Origin: JADLCX01 sp038251595
GTDB taxonomy: Bacteria > Planctomycetota > Phycisphaerae > Phycisphaerales > UBA1924
Length of the DNA stretch: 8,411 nt
Assembly (NCBI GenBank): GCA_038251595.1
Contig: JBBSBC010000169.1
Coordinates: 1-8,411 of the forward strand
Direction of reading: 5' to 3'
Position 1 is the stretch's first letter; the number at the start of each line of letters is the position of its first letter. A program made the translations under genes and the position numbers. Under the pieces are notes generated by a model, which saw only the letters and a list, made by a program, of their open reading frames with translations, was not told the origin of the DNA and did no database searches. Below, piece after piece: positions 6,582-8,411 of this stretch.

Positions 6582-6782
6582 ATGGTGGTCATTGTCAACG
6601 ATCAGGAACACACCCTTCCCGAGCCTCTCAGTGTGTCTGCACTTTTAGTTCGGCTGGGGCTTGATAAGCAACCCTGCGCGGTCGAAGTCAACAGAAAACT
6701 GGTTCCGAAGCTCCGACATCCTCTGCATGATCTCGTTGAGGGTGATAAGGTCGAGGTTGTCACGCTGGTCGGTGGCGGGTAA
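6582..6782 (+). CDS. thiS: thiamin biosynthesis sulfur carrier protein ThiS
   Basis: The product is 66 residues, the family's normal size, with a beta-grasp (ubiquitin-like) sequence. It opens with M-V-V-I-V-N-D-Q, close to the M-Q-I-L-F-N-D-Q start of E. coli ThiS, and contains V-E-V-N-R-K-L-V-P and E-G-D-K-V-E-V-V. It ends V-G-G-G, the flexible Gly tail whose C-terminal carboxylate is adenylated by ThiF and turned into thiocarboxylate to donate sulfur to ThiG. ATG 6582 is chosen because it aligns with family N-termini; an in-frame ATG at 6537 would add 15 unrelated residues. The Shine-Dalgarno is poor (a G-run at 6561-6565, rather distant). thiG follows after 20 bases, the common thiSG arrangement, giving equal supply of two proteins that form a complex. 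Confidence 0.9.
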   Translation: MVVIVNDQEHTLPEPLSVSALLVRLGLDKQPCAVEVNRKLVPKLRHPLHDLVEGDKVEVVTLVGGG

Positions 6783-6802
6783 AGGTGCTGGCACAATCCA
6801 AT

Positions 6803-7681
6803 ATGTCCACGATCGAAGCAAAATCTGAACTCCCCGGCACCCGCGCAAACCCGCCGCAGGCCGTCGGAACGCTCGTTCTTGGCGGCAAGTCCTTTGATTC
6901 CCGGCTGATTGTCGGCACTGGCAAGTACAAGTCGTATGACCTTATGCGCGAGGCTCTTGCCGCAAGCGGTGCGCGCGTTGTGACAGTCGCGGTGCGACGC
7001 GAGCGTCTGGTAGACGATCGCGGCGAGTCGCTCCTTCAGTTTCTTGATCTTACACGTTACGTCATTCTGCCCAACACCGCCGGGTGCTTCACCGCCGATG
7101 ATGCGGTCCGAGTGGCAAGGCTCGGACGCGAACTGCTAACACAACTCCAGAATCCCGGTGCGACTTGGGTGAAGCTCGAGGTCCTCGGCGATAAGAAGAC
7201 CCTTCTCCCCGACCCGGCTGGAACTCTGGAAGCGACCAGGCAACTGGTAGCGGATGGCTTTCAGGTTCTGGCGTACTCGTCGGATGATCCCATCGCGGCG
7301 GTCCGCCTTAAGGAAGCCGGGGCAACCTCGGTCATGCCCGCAGGCTCGCCGATCGGGTCAGGCCAGGGCATCCTCAACCGCAACAACATCGTCCTCTGCC
7401 TTGAGTTGCTCAAGCACGGCGACCCCACCTATCCGGTAATCGTTGATGCGGGTGTCGGGTGCGCATCGGATGTCTCACTCGCTATGGAGTTGGGTGCCGA
7501 TGGTGTCCTGCTCAACACCGCCATCGCGCACGCCATGCACCCCGTGATGATGGCTGAAGCGATGAAAAACGCTACACTCGCCGGTCGCCAGTCGTATATC
7601 GCCGGCCGAATCCCCAAACGCCTCTATGCCAGTGCAAGCTCGCCCTGGGATGGAGCGATCTCGTACATTCCCGGCGAGTGA
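6803..7681 (+). CDS. thiG: thiazole synthase ThiG
   Basis: ThiG condenses 1-deoxy-D-xylulose 5-phosphate, dehydroglycine and the sulfur of ThiS-thiocarboxylate into the thiazole phosphate of thiamin. From ATG 6803 the product is 292 residues with a TIM-barrel signature. The segment from about residue 22 contains F-D-S-R-L-I-V-G-T-G-K-Y. The Schiff-base lysine is K124 in W-V-K-L-E-V-L-G-D, followed by T-L-L-P-D. The phosphate-binding region reads M-P-A-G-S-P-I-G-S-G-Q-G (178-189), V-D-A-G-V-G (214-219) and L-L-N-T-A-I-A (236-242). The tail G-R-I-P-K-R-L-Y-A-S-A-S-S-P-W is seen in many homologues. About 20 extra N-terminal residues make it longer than the usual 255-270. GTG at 6785 is an alternative start. 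There is no strong Shine-Dalgarno, so coupling to thiS translation is plausible. Confidence 0.95.
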   Translation: MSTIEAKSELPGTRANPPQAVGTLVLGGKSFDSRLIVGTGKYKSYDLMREALAASGARVVTVAVRRERLVDDRGESLLQFLDLTRYVILPNTAGCFTADDAVRVARLGRELLTQLQNPGATWVKLEVLGDKKTLLPDPAGTLEATRQLVADGFQVLAYSSDDPIAAVRLKEAGATSVMPAGSPIGSGQGILNRNNIVLCLELLKHGDPTYPVIVDAGVGCASDVSLAMELGADGVLLNTAIAHAMHPVMMAEAMKNATLAGRQSYIAGRIPKRLYASASSPWDGAISYIPGE

Positions 7682-7739
7682 CCCATCCTTCAAACGCTTT
7701 CCAAGAATCATCAACACCGCTCATCCGGAGATCCCGATC

Positions 7740-7841
7740 ATGGTCAAAAAGAAAAACCAACTCGGCACGGTGCTGGCCGGAATCTTCCTGGTCCTTGCTG
7801 TTGGCCTCCTGGTTGTCTGGCTGATCTCGGGCCTGATCTGA
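7740..7841 (+). CDS. 33-residue single-span membrane microprotein
   Basis: The ORF starts at ATG 7740 with GGAG (7727-7730) 9 bases upstream and stops at TGA 7839-7841. The N-terminus M-V-K-K-K-N-Q-L is basic. Residues 9-33 are almost wholly hydrophobic (G, V, L, A, I, F with one W), ending S-G-L-I. By the positive-inside rule this would be a single transmembrane helix with the N-terminus in the cytoplasm. It lies 58 bases after thiG with no hairpin between, so it may be cotranscribed with thiSG. I recognise no family. It could be a small regulator or a subunit of a membrane complex. Whether it is translated is inferred from the ribosome binding site and the charge/hydrophobicity pattern. Confidence 0.6.
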   Translation: MVKKKNQLGTVLAGIFLVLAVGLLVVWLISGLI

Positions 7842-7858
7842 ACACCTCGTCGTGTGCA

Positions 7859-7892
7859 GGTGACAGAGTGAAATTTCCGCCCTATTGTCACC
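7859..7892. repeat. inverted repeat GGTGACA-N20-TGTCACC
   Basis: A perfect 7-bp inverted repeat (7859-7865 and 7886-7892) with a 20-base spacer lies between the microprotein gene and tRNA-Val. Arm centres are 27 bases apart. It might be an operator or a weak hairpin; TTGTCA at 7885-7890 also resembles a -35 box, but no good -10 follows at the right distance. Confidence 0.45.
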
Positions 7893-7943
7893 CGACTTAT
7901 GGAACCGACGGAAGAGCCCCGCGGTTATCGGATGCGATTCATC

Positions 7944-8017
7944 GGGCGCGTAGCTCAGTTGGCTAGAGCGCAGCTGTCACATAGCTGAGGTCACAGGTTC
8001 GAGCCCTGTCGCGCCCA
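7944..8017 (+). tRNA. tRNA-Val(CAC)
   Basis: All parts of a 74-base tRNA are present: acceptor GGGCGCG/CGCGCCC (7 perfect pairs), U8-A9, D-arm GCTC/GAGC with AGTTGGCTA, and anticodon stem CAGCT/AGCTG with loop GTCACAT. This gives U33 and anticodon CAC, which reads GUG. The variable loop is AGGTC and the T-arm ACAGG-TTCGAGC-CCTGT. Discriminator A73 fits valine. G at position 32 is unusual, since a pyrimidine is normal there. CCA is not encoded. The nearby string GTC could suggest Asp, but pairing and A73 support Val. Confidence 0.9.
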
Positions 8018-8208
8018 TTTGCTGGTTGCTTCACGAGAGAGGTTCCTCCGCGAGAGGGATGTCCCGTGTCAGAGCCACTTCCACCTGTTTAGGTGGATTA
8101 CGAACCGCCCATGATCGGCACCGAAGGCGATTTACCTGCCCATTTTCACAGCAGGATCGCCCGTTAACCTATTTTTGCGCGATTTTCTTCGCAAACCGGG
8201 TTGCACTC
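8018..8208 (+). other. gene-free region with several inverted repeats downstream of tRNA-Val
   Basis: No convincing coding sequence is present. Potential hairpins are TCCACCT/AGGTGGA (8080-8086 and 8091-8097, loop GTTT); a bulged 11-bp stem GGCGAT+CCTGC with GCAGG+ATCGCC (8126-8161, 3-base bulge, 11-base loop) followed by TTTTT at 8172-8176; and TTTGCG/CGCAAA (8174-8179, 8190-8195). The 8126-8161 hairpin with its distant T-run may terminate the tRNA-Val transcript. Confidence 0.5.
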
Positions 8209-8236
8209 TTGACATATTCGGGGCATCCGGTACATT
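8209..8236 (+). promoter_or_regulatory. strong sigma70-type promoter directed to the right window edge
   Basis: A -35 TTGACA (8209-8214, perfect) and a -10 TACATT (8231-8236, 4 of 6) are separated by 16 bases. Transcription would start near 8243. The product is not identified: at least 165 bases of leader or RNA follow before the window ends. The left arm of an inverted repeat overlaps the -10. Confidence 0.65.
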
Positions 8237-8254
8237 GTCACTGCCTTACCGGAT
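8225..8254. promoter_or_regulatory. possible operator: ATCCGGTA-N14-TACCGGAT
   Basis: A perfect 8-bp inverted repeat (8225-8232 and 8247-8254) has arm centres 22 bases apart, about two helical turns. One arm covers the start of the -10 box and the other lies just past the predicted start point. That geometry suits a dimeric or tetrameric repressor. It could instead be a chance repeat or an RNA 5' stem, though only the right arm is within the predicted transcript. Confidence 0.45.
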
Positions 8255-8320
8255 AGTTCCCATTGACGGTGTCCTGCGAAGCCCTTGCGTTTTGCAATAG
8301 ACTCCTTCCGGGTCTGGAGC

Positions 8321-8404
8321 ACAGAGAGAGACGCGAGAGAGAGGGCGGAGCGAGAGAGGGATAGCCCGAGGGAGCTACTGGAGTGAGAGAGAGGCGAGAG
8401 AGGG
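8321..8404 (+). repeat. purine-rich GA-repeat tract with multiple GGA motifs
   Basis: The tract is dominated by G and A, with CGAGAGAGG at 8351-8359 and 8395-8403, CGAGAGAGAGG at 8334-8344 and TGAGAGAGAGG at 8384-8394. GGA triplets occur at 8348, 8359, 8371 and 8380, plus 8317 just before it. It lies in the predicted transcript of the 8209 promoter. ACTCC (8301-8305) can pair with GGAGT (8380-8384). No ORF with a convincing start crosses it. It may be a leader or a noncoding RNA; I do not recognise an RNA family. Confidence 0.5.
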
Positions 8405-8411
8405 CCTAAAA

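Noticed and set aside
7944..8017. Reading the second tRNA as tRNA-Asp(GUC)
   Set aside because: Shifting the loop breaks the anticodon stem, and discriminator A73 fits Val rather than the G73 of Asp.
8026..8256. 76-codon open frame after tRNA-Val
   Set aside because: No ribosome binding site, composition rich in Arg/His/Cys without pattern, and it runs through the promoter and hairpins.
8321..8404. CRISPR-like array in the GA-repeat tract
   Set aside because: The repeated words are 9-11 bases with irregular 11-33 base spacing and simple composition; no repeat-spacer structure exists.

Overview
The window looks like a chromosomal segment from a planctomycete, most likely of the class Phycisphaerae. 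The main evidence is two neighbouring secreted proteins with dockerin-type repeats. One of them ends in the doubled G-G-V-T-V-Q-D-I-F-D-F-L module with a terminal Gly-Cys, preceded by A-C-C cysteine-rich repeats; from general knowledge this arrangement is typical of that lineage. Composition is moderately GC-rich. The tRNA genes do not encode CCA. No insertion sequence, integrase, phage gene or CRISPR array is visible.

Positions 1-2860 form a cell-surface or secreted block. First comes the C-terminal part of a protein with six dockerin/EF-hand-like calcium loops (2-634). An intergenic stretch follows with a good sigma70-type promoter (797-825). Next is a 617-residue secreted protein (923-2776) with a signal peptide, three cysteine-rich repeats and a GC-type dockerin-like C-terminus. 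A long two-part hairpin (2804-2857) closes the block.

Positions 2898-6430 hold housekeeping and envelope functions: tRNA-Arg(UCU) on the minus strand, protoheme IX farnesyltransferase CtaB for heme O synthesis, a closely spaced lipid-kinase-like protein (DAGK/YegS/LCB5 fold), and a convergent 416-residue predicted lipoprotein of unknown function on the minus strand.

Positions 6431-7841 carry a compact thiamin thiazole unit: thiS (sulfur carrier) and thiG (thiazole synthase), 20 bases apart. They are followed by a 33-residue single-span membrane microprotein with its own Shine-Dalgarno sequence. ThiS-thiocarboxylate would deliver sulfur to ThiG for thiazole phosphate formation. ThiF, ThiO/ThiH and ThiE must be encoded elsewhere, and no TPP riboswitch is recognisable ahead of thiS.

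Positions 7842-8411 contain tRNA-Val(CAC) and then 394 bases without a convincing gene. That stretch holds several inverted repeats, a near-consensus promoter (8209-8236) whose -10 overlaps a perfect 8-bp inverted repeat, and a purine-rich GA-repeat tract with five GGA triplets running to the window edge. It is the least explained part of the window and the best place to look for an undescribed RNA or leader. Nothing seen amounts to a demonstrated new biological system.
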